Part shown: one piece after another, positions 1 to 8,673 of the stretch
Layout of the letters: each line of letters begins with the position of its first letter
How positions within the stretch are numbered: position 1 is the first letter of the stretch
From: Fodinibius sp036381435
Lineage (GTDB): Bacteria; Bacteroidota; Rhodothermia; Balneolales; Balneolaceae
Direction of reading: 5' to 3'
DNA: 64,000 nucleotides
Assembly (NCBI GenBank): GCA_036381435.1
Contig: DASVCW010000033.1
Location: forward strand, 1 to 64,000
Position numbers and translations under genes: made by a program
Notes under the pieces: generated by a model
What the model was told of the DNA's origin: nothing
Database searches by the model: none
What the model saw: only the letters and a program-made list of their open reading frames with translations

Positions 1-543
1 CAATCGTTTACAGGAGCTTTTTTTATCTGCGTTGGAAATATGCTTGCGGGTTCGTTGTAGACATTCGGGGTGAAGGGCGAAAAACTCTTCATGAAAAGTG
101 CTCATCAAGGGGCGATCTGCTTGTTGCGCTTTTTGATGGCAATCTTCCCAGAATTGTTCAAACGAACCGAATTCGAGTAAAACCGATTGCAAAATTTTCA
201 CCAGCCATTTTATATCAACCGGTTTGAAAGTGCGATGTTTGAATCCATCGAATCGGCTTACATTTCGTTCAGAAAAATTGCCGATAAAATCTGCGGGACG
301 ATTGTCCATTCGATTCAGCAAATCCCGTACTTTTCGGATGACAATATCCCGCCTTCCCCAAGCCATGATTGCCGCAAAAAATCCCGCTAATAACCGGTCT
401 TCTTTTTCATTAAAGGCGTGCATGAAAAGAACGGGGTCCGAATCGATATAATCCGGTTTCTCAACATAGTTTACCCATTCATCCAGATACGGTTTAAGGG
501 CTTTGATTTCCCTTGGGGATCGTTTTTTAAGCTTTTTCGGCAC
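1..543 (-). CDS. TIGR02757/DUF2400 family protein, C-terminus cut by window edge
   Basis: The reverse strand is open from position 543 to the window edge, giving 181 codons. The translation carries the motifs AGFFAAIMAWGRR (about residues 51-63), LLNRMDNRPADFI, and GFKHRTFKPVDIKWLV, which I recognise from the DUF2400/TIGR02757 family common in Bacteroidetes. The function of the family is unknown to me. The start is a GTG at 541-543 (V-P-K-K-L-K-K-R); no ATG is available upstream in frame, and the first internal ATG (421-423) would remove conserved N-terminal sequence. The 3' end lies outside the window. The plus-strand reading frames over this stretch are low-complexity shadows. Its only visible neighbour is mutY, in the same direction, separated by an inverted repeat. 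Confidence 0.75.
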   Translation of the reverse strand, partial: MPKKLKKRSPREIKALKPYLDEWVNYVEKPDYIDSDPVLFMHAFNEKEDRLLAGFFAAIMAWGRRDIVIRKVRDLLNRMDNRPADFIGNFSERNVSRFDGFKHRTFKPVDIKWLVKILQSVLLEFGSFEQFWEDCHQKAQQADRPLMSTFHEEFFALHPECLQRTRKHISNADKKSSCKRL

Positions 544-559
544 AATTGATATCGTTATT

Positions 560-654
560 GGTTAATTCGTTATTCGTTTTGGTATCACAGGAACTTTAGG
601 AATTTCGACAGATAACTGGGAAAGGAAAAACGAATAACAAATAACGAGTAACCA
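560..654. repeat. Short inverted-repeat element
   Basis: Left arm GGTTAATTCGTTATTCG (560 on) is matched, inverted, by CGAATAACAAATAACGAG...AACC ending near 654. The arms are imperfect and AT-rich. It fills the gap between mutY and the DUF2400 gene. It could be a mini-repeat or act as a transcription end; nothing else is seen here. Confidence 0.4.
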
Positions 655-667
655 GTCCCAAGCAAAA

Positions 668-1756
668 CTATGATACCCGCTGGCCTTTATCCCAGTCCAT
701 CAACTTCTCAGTCAGCCTGCGATTTGCTTTAGGGAAGGGAAAATGTTCAAGTTCATCAATTGAAACCCAGCGCACTTCCTGGCTGTCCTTTGCTTCCGGA
801 ACTCCGTTTTCGATTTCACACAAAAAAGCGTGCATTGTGATTTTAAAATGAGAGTAGGTGTGATCAAGCTTCATAAATGGTTTTGCTACAAAGACATCAA
901 CCCCTAATTCTTCCTTAAGCTCCCGCCGCACGGTTTCTTCAAGCGTTTCATCCGGTTCTTGTTTTCCGCCCGGAAATTCCCAAAGTCCCCCGAGCATAGC
1001 ATTTTCAGGCCGCAGGGCAATTAAAACTTCATCATTTTCATTCAAAATAATACCCACTCCAATTTGATGATAGGGTGGTTTCTTCCTTGATGATTTATAA
1101 GGAATTACATCTGTTTTCAAGGTCCTTGAAGCAACGCAACCCGCCTGTAGCATGCACTCTCCACAATCGGGATTTACAGGCTTGCAAACGGTAGCCCCAA
1201 ACTCCATCAGCGCCTGGTTAAAATCACCGGGACGTTCTTCTGAAATCAGTTCATCCGCATAATCCTGAATAACATTTTTGGTTTTTGTACTGCGGACATC
1301 TTCTTCAATGCCATAAAAGCGGCTGAGAACCCGGATCACGTTGCCATCCACTACGGCGTATTTTTTTTGAAAAGCGATGCTCAAAACGGCAGAAGCGGTG
1401 TAAGGGCCAACCCCTTTTAATTTGTTGATGTCTTTCCAGTTATCCGGCACTTTTCCGTCAAATTCATCAACCACCAATTTTGCGGCAGCATGAAGATTCC
1501 GGGCGCGACTGTAATACCCGAGCCCCTCCCAGACTTTGAGTACCTCCTGTTGATTGGCGTCAGCTAAATCATAAACCGTAGGAAAATGAGCAATAAACCG
1601 TTCGTAATAAGGCGTAGCTTGATCAACCCGTGTTTGCTGTAGCATAATCTCAGAGAGCCAAATTTTGTACGGCTCTTCACAGTCACGCCACGGCATTTCG
1701 CGCTTGTTTTCGTCGTACCAGCTTAGCAAACGGGATTGGAGTTCAGAACTATTCAA
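668..1756 (-). CDS. mutY: A/G-specific adenine glycosylase MutY
   Basis: Base-excision-repair glycosylase that removes adenine paired with 8-oxoguanine. All hallmarks are visible in 362 residues: catalytic Glu36 in LSEIMLQQTRV, the helix-hairpin-helix LKGVGPYTASAVL (about 113-125), catalytic Asp137 in AVVDGNVIRV, and the [4Fe-4S] ligands C191-x6-C198-x2-C201-x5-C207. The C-terminal NUDIX-like 8-oxoG-recognition domain contains a full Nudix box, GGKQEPDETLEETVRREL followed by KEELG (about 263-285), so the fold is complete; length is normal for the family. The start is TTG, since an in-frame stop lies just upstream and the next ATG (residue 21, in MPWR) would lose the conserved N-terminal helix. 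A single gene flanked by palindromic repeats. Confidence 0.97.
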   Translation of the reverse strand: MNSSELQSRLLSWYDENKREMPWRDCEEPYKIWLSEIMLQQTRVDQATPYYERFIAHFPTVYDLADANQQEVLKVWEGLGYYSRARNLHAAAKLVVDEFDGKVPDNWKDINKLKGVGPYTASAVLSIAFQKKYAVVDGNVIRVLSRFYGIEEDVRSTKTKNVIQDYADELISEERPGDFNQALMEFGATVCKPVNPDCGECMLQAGCVASRTLKTDVIPYKSSRKKPPYHQIGVGIILNENDEVLIALRPENAMLGGLWEFPGGKQEPDETLEETVRRELKEELGVDVFVAKPFMKLDHTYSHFKITMHAFLCEIENGVPEAKDSQEVRWVSIDELEHFPFPKANRRLTEKLMDWDKGQRVS

Positions 1757-1783
1757 AGGAGACTATTTTGAATTAAAAGTTGT

Positions 1784-1896
1784 TACCCATCCGACGGCTG
1801 AACTTGCCGTCCGATGGGTAGGAAAGTTCATGGTTTCGATATAAAGTTTGGCAACCCTTCCTATCCATCGGACCGCAAAACCAGCGGTCTGATGGA
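1784..1896. repeat. Pair of palindromic repeats
   Basis: Two hairpins face each other: 1784-1820 (arms TACCCATCCGACGG and CCGTCCGATGGGTA, one mismatch) and 1863-1896 (arms ATCCATCGGACCGC and GCGGTCTGATGGAT). The two are related to each other in inverted orientation, as in BIME/REP pairs. They lie between mutY and the next gene and end exactly at its stop codon (1897-1899), so they may also end transcription. Confidence 0.65.
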
Positions 1897-3441
1897 TTAA
1901 AGATCCTTTCGCGGATTTTCGATTACATTAATAGTAACATCAACCGAAGTGGCCGCCCCGTATTGATCGGTGGCGATTACGCGAAAATGATTTTCGCCCA
2001 TCTGCCGCAGGGTGGGTGTCCATGTAAAGGTTCCGGTTTGTTCATCGATAGAAGATCCGTAAGGCAAGTTGACGCCCAGAAAACGAATTAGATTCGGGTT
2101 CATTCCGTCAGGATCAATCGCTTTAATGGGCAGGGAAAATTCTTCGCCAACGGGAATGCTAATAGGACGAACGGGTGCGATTCGCGGAGGTGCGTTAAAC
2201 GAGCGAACATTAACGGTGAAACTCGTGCTGTCTGTTTTTCCGCTGCTGGTAGTGCCGATAATTTTGACCCGGTGTATTCCCACATCATCATAACCCGGCT
2301 GCCAGTAGAAACTTTGTCCGCGCACTTCTGCACTTTTTATATCGGGTGACTGGTATGAAAACTGGATGTTCTCGGCGGCGATACGTCCATTTATCTTAAT
2401 GGGAAAAAGCAGTGGTTTGGTATGCGGCAGCGTTTGATTTGGTATTTCCATCAACGAAAAAGAATCGGTGATAAGCGTTTGTGATTTTATAACATCTGCC
2501 GTTGAAACCTGTGGCTCAGAGGTGGTAATTTGACTAATGTGATTGTACTCACTCAGCCATAAGTCATTTCCGCTTACCGTAAAATAATTGCCCGCGTCTC
2601 CATTTTCCTTCCATAACTCCGGCTCATGGCTTTGGTAAGAAGTCCATAATCGTCCCGAACTTCCTTTGATAATCAACCAATCTTTCCACTTTTCAATTTT
2701 AGTAACCGGTTCGCCGATATTGCCTAGTTTCGATAGACTTCCAAACCCGGATATTTCGTAAATGCTGCCGCTTTTATCCGAGCCGTAAAGGGTGTTTTCA
2801 GTCAAATAAATGCCCTTAATTGGTTCTTGAAGGTCCATTTCGCGGGTTAATGATAAATCGCCCCTGTTGTAATTAAATTTGAAAAGTCTGTTTTCGTCGG
2901 AGAGAACAAAAAGCTGACTTGAAGAACTTTCCAGGGCAACAATGTTTGAACCGTTTAGTGGAGGTTGTGCTACAATTTTCAGGGTTGAATCAACCGCAGC
3001 CGGTGTACTGAGTGAAAGGCGGCCAAGCCCTTCATTTCCGAGCGCTACAAATAAATCCTGTTCAATTCGCTCAGCGTCCAGGGATTGAGCAGGCAGATAA
3101 GTTGCTGAATAAACCCCCATTACAGAAGTGGGTTCGAGAACAGTGAGCCGGTTACTGTCGCCAAATAGGTAGGCAAACCGAATATCGGTGGTGATGGTGT
3201 GGCCACGACGCTCCATATTGGGTGAAGTATAAAGCCATTGCAGAGAATCTTCGTAAGCCCTGAAAACCGCAAGGCCTTCTTCGTCCGAAAGTACGTAAAA
3301 ATGAGCCGACGAGCTGCTTATGGTGATTACAGACGGAATTTCCATTACGAAAGAGTAATCTTTTTCGAGTGTTTGCGCCTTGCCGTTTGTAATGATGCCA
3401 AACAAAAGCGTGATAAAAAATGCCGTCTGAATGTTTTTCAT
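1897..3441 (-). CDS. Secreted protein with C-terminal Ig-like/cadherin-like domains
   Basis: I place the start at the ATG at 3439-3441, giving 514 residues with a clear signal peptide (MKNIQTAFFITLLFGIITNG, then K-A-Q); a longer frame begins inside the palindromic repeat upstream and is unlikely. The N-terminal two thirds has repeated short segments (LYVLSDEEGL, LFVLSDENRL, LYGSDKSGSIY) suggesting a beta-propeller-like fold of the PQQ/kelch type. The C-terminal 190 residues hold two Ig-like units, the last ending TGTFTWTPTLRQMGENHFRV and RVIATDQYGAATSVDVTI, typical of putative-Ig (He_PIG/CADG) domains that often occur in surface proteins. No catalytic motif is visible. It is probably periplasmic or surface-exposed; the function is unknown. 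Confidence 0.75.
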   Translation of the reverse strand: MKNIQTAFFITLLFGIITNGKAQTLEKDYSFVMEIPSVITISSSSAHFYVLSDEEGLAVFRAYEDSLQWLYTSPNMERRGHTITTDIRFAYLFGDSNRLTVLEPTSVMGVYSATYLPAQSLDAERIEQDLFVALGNEGLGRLSLSTPAAVDSTLKIVAQPPLNGSNIVALESSSSQLFVLSDENRLFKFNYNRGDLSLTREMDLQEPIKGIYLTENTLYGSDKSGSIYEISGFGSLSKLGNIGEPVTKIEKWKDWLIIKGSSGRLWTSYQSHEPELWKENGDAGNYFTVSGNDLWLSEYNHISQITTSEPQVSTADVIKSQTLITDSFSLMEIPNQTLPHTKPLLFPIKINGRIAAENIQFSYQSPDIKSAEVRGQSFYWQPGYDDVGIHRVKIIGTTSSGKTDSTSFTVNVRSFNAPPRIAPVRPISIPVGEEFSLPIKAIDPDGMNPNLIRFLGVNLPYGSSIDEQTGTFTWTPTLRQMGENHFRVIATDQYGAATSVDVTINVIENPRKDL

Positions 3442-3458
3442 AAGATAGCTTTTAACAT

Positions 3459-3584
3459 GTAGGTCGGGCATCCTGCCCGACAAGGGAAATCCTATTTCAT
3501 TTATCCTTTTAAAAGATTACAAACTATTTCTAAAACTATTGTTTTTCAGAAACTTTCGGGTGACGGGCAAGATGCCCGTCCTAC
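3459..3584. repeat. MITE-like element with palindromic terminal inverted repeats
   Basis: Left end GTAGGTCGGGCATCCTGCCC (3459 on) and right end GGGCAAGATGCCCGTCCTAC (to 3584) are inverted copies, and each is itself a small hairpin. The 126-bp unit sits upstream of the secreted Ig-like protein and contains no gene. This looks like a non-autonomous paired REP. Confidence 0.65.
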
Positions 3585-3616
3585 AAATCATATTCATAAA
3601 TCAAAAATCATAAATG

Positions 3617-4591
3617 TTATAGCCAATGATGCTTTTGATACCAGTGAATGGTACGCGAAATACCTTCACCCAGCGAGTATTCAGCTTCGTAACCGAGCTC
3701 GCGCCGGGCTTTTTCGTTCGAACATGTCCATTCCAGGATTAACTCCTTAGCTTTTTCCCTGTTTAGAACGGGATAAATTCCAAAAAATGATGCTGACTTT
3801 TCAACCGCCCCGGCGATTTTATGAACAAACCCGGGTTTTATGTGAATGGGTAATGTTTTTTTGCCCAAGATTTTTGATGTGATTTTACGGATTTCATTCC
3901 AGCTGTGAAGCTCACTTCCCGAAATAAAATAAGTGTGGACCCCCGGTTTCTTTTGTTCAACTGCTTTTAAGATGCCGTTAACCACATCACCTACATAAAC
4001 CATCGACAATTTTGGTGATTTCCCATCGCCGATAATGGGGCAAATTCGTTTATTTGCCATTTTGAAGAAAGCGTAAATTTGATCTTCTCGCGGCCCGTAA
4101 ACTGCCGGCGGACGTAAGATAGTGATTGATGTTTTATCATCAGCCAGCGTATGAATCATTTGCTCCATCTGTTTTTTTGACTTTCCATATAAACTGATGG
4201 GATTCATTTCGTCGTCTTCAGTTACCGGTCCGTTTTTGCTCGGTCCCACAGCGGCCAGTGAGGAAAGAATGATGATTTTCGGCACGCCTTCTTTCTGTGC
4301 CACGCGCAGTAAATTTTCGGTGGCGTCCACATTGGCACGCTCAAGCTGGCGGTATGTTGGTGCTTTTACCCGTCCAGCGATATGAAAAATAACATCAACA
4401 CCTTTCACTGCTTTTTTTAGCGCGGCGATGTCGTCAAGATCTCCTTTAATACGGGTAAAAGGCTTTCCTTTCAGCCATTTCTCATTATTTCGGATCAGGC
4501 AGCGGACGCCGGAAAAAGTATCCAACTCAATTAATTTATCAACTAAATGGCTTCCAATAAAACCTGTCCCGCCGGTTACGAAGGCTTTCAT
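3617..4591 (-). CDS. Extended SDR (NAD-dependent epimerase/dehydratase), likely CerR-type 3-ketosphingolipid reductase
   Basis: A 324-residue extended short-chain dehydrogenase. The Rossmann motif TGGTGFIGSHL is at residues 6-16, the catalytic Ser at 110/111 (ILSSLAAVG) and the Y135-G-K-S-K139 active-site pair follow, so it should be active with NAD(P). The start ATG at 4589-4591 directly precedes KAFVTGGTG; the frame stays open far upstream, but that extension runs across the divergent promoter and into the opposite gene. By sequence alone it is a dihydroflavonol-reductase/3-beta-HSD-like reductase. Its place within 3 kb of serine palmitoyltransferase and a GNAT-like ceramide synthase candidate suggests the CerR role of reducing the 3-keto group during bacterial ceramide synthesis. 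That role is inference; the SDR family call is firm. Confidence 0.85.
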   Translation of the reverse strand: MKAFVTGGTGFIGSHLVDKLIELDTFSGVRCLIRNNEKWLKGKPFTRIKGDLDDIAALKKAVKGVDVIFHIAGRVKAPTYRQLERANVDATENLLRVAQKEGVPKIIILSSLAAVGPSKNGPVTEDDEMNPISLYGKSKKQMEQMIHTLADDKTSITILRPPAVYGPREDQIYAFFKMANKRICPIIGDGKSPKLSMVYVGDVVNGILKAVEQKKPGVHTYFISGSELHSWNEIRKITSKILGKKTLPIHIKPGFVHKIAGAVEKSASFFGIYPVLNREKAKELILEWTCSNEKARRELGYEAEYSLGEGISRTIHWYQKHHWL

Positions 4592-4696
4592 CAAATTTGT
4601 ATATTTGGGCGCAAAATTAAACTGTGTTTTTACAAACAGTGTTGATGTTTTAAATCGCAGTAAAGATACAAATCTCAATGGTGCATTTGAAAATTT
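4592..4696. promoter_or_regulatory. Divergent promoter region with TAnnTTTG-like elements
   Basis: The 105 bp between the divergent reductase and glycosyltransferase genes must carry both promoters. TATATTTG at 4600-4607 (plus) and TAATTTTG read on the minus strand at 4612-4619 both match the Bacteroidetes -7 consensus TAnnTTTG. No well-spaced -33 partner was found for either, so exact start points are uncertain. Confidence 0.35.
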
Positions 4697-5851
4697 ATGA
4701 CTGAGCTTCGAGTAGCAATTTTTACCGGAAATTATAACCACATCCGCGACGGGGTTTCGCTCACTCTGAACCGCCTGGTGAGGTATTTGGAGGACAAGGA
4801 TATTCCGGTAATTGTTTTTGGTCCTACTATTGATGAACCCGCTCTTGATCACGAAGGCGAGTTTGTGCCGGTTCCTTCGGTGGCCATGCCCGGGCGCCCC
4901 GAGTACCGTCTTACAGTGGGATTTCCTGAATCCGCGCAAAACCGGCTTCGGGAATTTGAACCTACATTAATTCACCTCGCAACGCCCGATGTTCTGGGGT
5001 TTCGGGCTATGCGCTGGGCCCAGGCAAACAATATTCAAATTGTGGCGTCATATCACACCCATTTTACCAGCTACCTCAAGTATTATAAGCTGGATATGCT
5101 AAAGCTGCTCGGGTGGAAATATTTAGAATGGTTTTACAGCCAGTGCAAGCACGTTTATGTGCCTTCGCCCTCAATGGCGAATGAACTTAACGAAGAAGGC
5201 ATTGATGAAGGCATTCGAATCTGGGCCCGTGGGGTGAACACCGAACAATTCAGCCCAGATTTTCGGGATATGGAATGGCGTCGCTCCATCGGATTTAAAG
5301 ATGACGAGAAAGTAGTGACTTTTGTCTCGCGGCTGGTATGGGAGAAAAATCTGCAGACTTTTGTTGATACAATTAAAAGACTTCGGCAAAAGAATGAAAA
5401 TATCCGGGCGATGATTGTAGGTGATGGCCCCGCGAAAAGAGAATTGGAGCACATGCTGCCCGAAGCTCACTTCACCGGATTCGTAACGGGTGATGAATTA
5501 AGCCGGGCCTACAGTAGCAGTGATATTTTTCTATTCCCCTCAGAAACAGAAACTTTTGGAAATGTTACATTAGAAGCAATGTCCAGCGGTTTACCGTGCA
5601 TTGTTGCTGATGCTCCGGGCAGTAAATCACTGGTAGAGTCAGGGGTGAACGGATATTTAGCTCCGCCCCGAAATACCAGAGCTTTCGCAGATTGTGTAAC
5701 TAAAGTGGCTGAAGACAAAGATCTTTTGAATGAAATGAGAAAAGCGGCCCGTCAAAAAGCACTCGTATATTCATGGGAAAATGTGAATGACAAGCTGCTC
5801 GGAAATTATATGGAAGCATTGGGTGAGCCGCTGCGGGCTCTTAAGTTTTAA
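4697..5851 (+). CDS. GT4 family glycosyltransferase (SQD2/MgtA-like)
   Basis: A 384-residue retaining GT-B glycosyltransferase of family GT4. The N-terminal domain opens with VAIFTGNYNHIRDGV and LNRLVRYLEDKDIPVIVFGP, the pattern of SQD2/MgtA-type lipid glycosyltransferases. The donor-binding half has VVTFVSRLVWEKNLQTFVD (about 206-224), VGDGPAKREL (241-250) and the E-x7-E motif ETFGNVTLE (E285, E293) followed by SGLPCIVADAPG. It faces the CerR-like reductase across a divergent promoter, and the next gene in the same direction is a second GT4. The probable acceptor is a membrane lipid such as ceramide, or diacylglycerol; the sugar donor cannot be read from the sequence. Confidence 0.9.
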   Translation: MTELRVAIFTGNYNHIRDGVSLTLNRLVRYLEDKDIPVIVFGPTIDEPALDHEGEFVPVPSVAMPGRPEYRLTVGFPESAQNRLREFEPTLIHLATPDVLGFRAMRWAQANNIQIVASYHTHFTSYLKYYKLDMLKLLGWKYLEWFYSQCKHVYVPSPSMANELNEEGIDEGIRIWARGVNTEQFSPDFRDMEWRRSIGFKDDEKVVTFVSRLVWEKNLQTFVDTIKRLRQKNENIRAMIVGDGPAKRELEHMLPEAHFTGFVTGDELSRAYSSSDIFLFPSETETFGNVTLEAMSSGLPCIVADAPGSKSLVESGVNGYLAPPRNTRAFADCVTKVAEDKDLLNEMRKAARQKALVYSWENVNDKLLGNYMEALGEPLRALKF

Positions 5852-5855
5852 TAAA

Positions 5856-6000
5856 GCCCCCTAAATCCCTTAAAGGGGACTTGCTGCTGCTTGAATAGGA
5901 GAAGATCTCCTATTTCATATTATATAAAAGTGTAACTTATTAAAGGAAACTATTTTTAGAAAAAGCGATTTCCAAAGTCCCTTCTTAGGGGATTTAGGGG
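5856..6000. repeat. MITE-like inverted-repeat element
   Basis: The ends CCCCCTAAATCCCTTAAAGG (5856 on) and CCTTCTTAGGGGATTTAGGG (to 6000) are inverted copies bounding 145 bp of AT-rich sequence. It starts within 5 bp of the upstream gene's stop codon. No coding potential is seen inside. Confidence 0.6.
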
Positions 6001-6029
6001 TAAAAAAGGCAGTTGTTCTGGACATAGAA

Positions 6030-6096
6030 TACCGCAAGTTTGTAACTTGTGGTAGTAAAAATGATGATTTTGGCCACAAGTTATAAACTTGCGGCA
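6030..6096. repeat. Paired palindromes
   Basis: TACCGCAAGTTTGTAACTTG at 6030 and CAAGTTATAAACTTGCGGCA ending at 6096 form an inverted pair, each arm also foldable. With the element just before it, this fills the 348-bp gap between the two glycosyltransferase genes. A TTG at 6089 in frame with the second gene lies inside this repeat and is unlikely to be its start. Confidence 0.5.
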
Positions 6097-6199
6097 TTTA
6101 GAGGGCAAGTCTGCCTCCTGCCACTGCCCAATTTCCAGAAAAGTTGGATACTCAATATTTTCTAAAAACCCTGTTTCAAATCAACTAACTCCACCACCT

Positions 6200-7324
6200 T
6201 TGCGAATACTCTACGTCTCACATACTCACCCTCCCGAAGGAAAAATCCTTGAAAATGTAGGGGGAATGCAACGGGTAAGCCAGCAGCTAATTCAGGAGTT
6301 AAAGCGAAAAGAATCGGTTACCGTTTTCAATGAAACCTTTAATGTTTCGGGTGAAGGAAAAATCGCTGCAAAAACGGCTTCTTTCCTGTTGAAAAACTTA
6401 ATTGAACTGCCTCATAAAGTTCGGGAATACGATGCTGATGTTGTTCTGTTTTCATCTATGGTAACAGCAAGCCTGGCTTATTTTATTAGAGATCGTGTTT
6501 CGGTTCCAATGGTTACCATCAATCATGGGCGGGATGTAACTCTGCCCGTTGGTATTTATCAATGGTTCGTGCCCAAAATATTTGCAAGCCTGGATGGAGT
6601 GATTTCGGTATCGCGCGCAACTCGTGAAGAATGCATTAAACGGGGGATGGAAGCCGGAAAAGGCGTTGCGCTTCCCAATGGGTTTGATTTAGAAAAGCTT
6701 AATTCATTTCCTGATAAACAGGAGTCACGCGACCGCCTGCAGCAAAACTTTAGAATTCCCATGGACGGTCATTACATTTTGCTTACTGTGGGGCGAAAAG
6801 TAAAACGAAAAGGGCATGAGTGGTTTATCCGTGAAGTAATGCCCAAGCTGGATGAAAAAACCATTTATATAACAGTAGGAGACGGGCCGGAATTTGAAAA
6901 TATTCAGCAAGCCGTTGATGCATCACCCTACAAAAACCGCATTTTTTTACTGGGGCGTCAGCCCGATGAAGTGCTCAAGCAAGTTTATGCTGCCGCCGAT
7001 TTATTTGTGATGCCCAACATTCCTGTTGAAGGCGATATGGAAGGTTTCGGTATTGTATTGCTCGAAGCAAACATGGCAAAAACGCCCGCGGTAGCCTCAG
7101 ATCTTGAAGGTATAAAAGATGTAATTGCTCCGGGCAAAAATGGTTACCGAGTGCCGGCCCTCAACGCAGATCAATTTGCCGAAAGAGTTCAGGCAACACT
7201 TAATAAAGAATTGAATCTTTTTGCCGAGCAAAGCCGTACCTATGTGCAGCAACAGTTTAGCTGGAAATATGTAGCCCGGCAATACATAGATTATTTACAG
7301 ACAGTGATCAACCGGGCAAAGTGA
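6200..7324 (+). CDS. GT4 family glycosyltransferase
   Basis: A GT-B glycosyltransferase of about 374 residues. The N-terminus reads LRILYVSHTHPPEG followed by GGMQRVSQQLIQEL, the typical acceptor-domain start. The C-terminal donor domain has LLTVGRKVKRKGHEWFI, VGDGPEFENIQQAV and the E-x7-E region MEGFGIVLLEANMAKTPAVA. I chose the TTG at 6200 because it precedes RILYVSHTHPP; the frame extends to a TTG at 6089, but that codon is inside a palindromic repeat and the extra 37 residues look non-protein-like. No ATG is available. It is followed 104 bp later by serine palmitoyltransferase, so a role in glycosylating sphingolipids is plausible, but the substrate is not evident. Confidence 0.85.
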   Translation: MRILYVSHTHPPEGKILENVGGMQRVSQQLIQELKRKESVTVFNETFNVSGEGKIAAKTASFLLKNLIELPHKVREYDADVVLFSSMVTASLAYFIRDRVSVPMVTINHGRDVTLPVGIYQWFVPKIFASLDGVISVSRATREECIKRGMEAGKGVALPNGFDLEKLNSFPDKQESRDRLQQNFRIPMDGHYILLTVGRKVKRKGHEWFIREVMPKLDEKTIYITVGDGPEFENIQQAVDASPYKNRIFLLGRQPDEVLKQVYAAADLFVMPNIPVEGDMEGFGIVLLEANMAKTPAVASDLEGIKDVIAPGKNGYRVPALNADQFAERVQATLNKELNLFAEQSRTYVQQQFSWKYVARQYIDYLQTVINRAK

Positions 7325-7357
7325 AAAACTTTAAATCTCATTAATCTTAGATCATAA

Positions 7358-7389
7358 TTTGATTGATGCTTATTATGGAGGTATATTTA
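7358..7389 (+). promoter_or_regulatory. Candidate Bacteroidetes-type promoter for spt
   Basis: TTTG at 7358-7361 and TATATTTA at 7382-7389 are separated by 20 bp, close to the -33 TTTG / -7 TAnnTTTG arrangement of Bacteroidetes primary sigma promoters. The -7 element is one base off consensus and lies 39 bp before the spt ATG. Confidence 0.4.
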
Positions 7390-7428
7390 CGATGATAAGC
7401 ACATATCTAAAGTGGAAAAAAGGAGCGA

Positions 7429-8673
7429 ATGGCGAATTCCAAATCTGACGTAGTAACAAAAGACATTTTTAGCAAAGCTTATGATTTTACAAAGGCTGAT
7501 GAAGTAAAGGCTCAGGGGCTTTATCCTTATTTTAAGCCGTTGCAGGCAACAGATGGAACAACGGTTCAGTTTGACGGCCGGGAAGTAATTATGGCCGGCT
7601 CGAATAACTACCTGGGTTTGACTAACGATCCCAGGGTGGTGAAAGCGGCACAGGATGTTATTAAAGTATATGGAACAGGATGTACAGGATCCCGCTATTT
7701 AAACGGGACGCTGGATTTGCATTTGGAGCTGGAAGAAAAGCTTGCCGATTTTATGCGCAAAGATTCCTGCGTACTCTTTAGCACAGGTTATCAAACCAAC
7801 GAAGGAGCTATCCAAACCATTGCTGACCGAAAGGACATTATTTTTTCCGATAAGGATAATCATGCCTGTATTGTAACCGGTACGCTTGTTTCGAATGCCA
7901 CAACCAAGCGCTTTCAGCATGACAACATGGAGCAGCTGGAAAAGCTGCTGGAAAGGGCTGATAAAGAAGCCGGAAAAATTATTATAAGTGATGGCGTTTT
8001 TTCCATGTCGGGAACTATCGCTAAAATTCCCGAACTGGTTCGTCTTAAGAAAAAGTACGGCGCGCGTCTTTACCTCGATGATGCTCATGCTATCGGTGTG
8101 GTTGGCGAGAGCGGACGCGGTTCAGCTTCTACTTTCGATTTAATGGATGAAGTGGACTTGATCAGCGGTACATTTTCAAAGTCGTTTGCTTCACTCGGTG
8201 GATTTTTAGTGGGGGATAAAGAAGTAATTGAATATATACGACATCATTCACCTGCTCATATTTTCAGTGCTTCCATGCCGCCTGCCAACGTAGCTACAGT
8301 GCTCAAAGCGCTCGAGATACTGAAAGAAGAAACCTGGCGGCTGGAGCGCCTCAAAGAAATCTCTGATTATATGAGAACATCACTCCGTGATATGGGCTTT
8401 AACGTGTGGAGCAGTCAAACGCCTATCATCCCTGTTGTAATCGGTGAAATGGTAGAATGTTTTCAGTTTTGGAAAGGCCTGTTCGAAGCCGGCGTTTATG
8501 TAAATGCCGTGGTGCCTCCCGGAGTACCCAAAGGACAGTCTCTTGTTCGAACCAGCTACATGGCTACTCATACCGATGATCACCTTGACCGTATTTTAGA
8601 AGCTTTCCGAAAAGTGGGAATCGAGCAGGGAATTATTGATCAGAACGGCCAGTCATTATTGGAAACCGCTTGA
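7429..8673 (+). CDS. spt: Serine palmitoyltransferase (alpha-oxoamine synthase family)
   Basis: PLP-dependent condensation of L-serine with a long-chain acyl-CoA or acyl-ACP to 3-ketosphinganine, the first step of sphingolipid synthesis. The 414-residue protein shows the family landmarks: GSNNYLGL (58-65), YGTGCTGSRYLNGT (81-94), the PLP-stacking H145 in DNHAC, D217/H220 in LDDAHAIGVVG, and the Schiff-base Lys251 in GTFSKSFASLGGF. The related KBL and BioF enzymes share these, so family membership is firm. The SPT choice rests on overall similarity to Bacteroidetes enzymes and on the neighbours, a GNAT-like acyltransferase overlapping by 4 bp and a CerR-like reductase upstream. A biotin or threonine-catabolism role would predict bio or tdh neighbours, which are absent. 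Confidence 0.85.
   Translation: MANSKSDVVTKDIFSKAYDFTKADEVKAQGLYPYFKPLQATDGTTVQFDGREVIMAGSNNYLGLTNDPRVVKAAQDVIKVYGTGCTGSRYLNGTLDLHLELEEKLADFMRKDSCVLFSTGYQTNEGAIQTIADRKDIIFSDKDNHACIVTGTLVSNATTKRFQHDNMEQLEKLLERADKEAGKIIISDGVFSMSGTIAKIPELVRLKKKYGARLYLDDAHAIGVVGESGRGSASTFDLMDEVDLISGTFSKSFASLGGFLVGDKEVIEYIRHHSPAHIFSASMPPANVATVLKALEILKEETWRLERLKEISDYMRTSLRDMGFNVWSSQTPIIPVVIGEMVECFQFWKGLFEAGVYVNAVVPPGVPKGQSLVRTSYMATHTDDHLDRILEAFRKVGIEQGIIDQNGQSLLETA

Noticed and set aside
187..451. Two plus-strand open frames near the left edge
   Set aside because: They are antisense to the DUF2400 coding sequence, which has recognisable family motifs; they have no such motifs.
4592..4939. N-terminal extension of the CerR-like reductase by 116 residues
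   Set aside because: It crosses the divergent promoter and lies antisense to the glycosyltransferase gene; the ATG at 4591 directly precedes the Rossmann motif.
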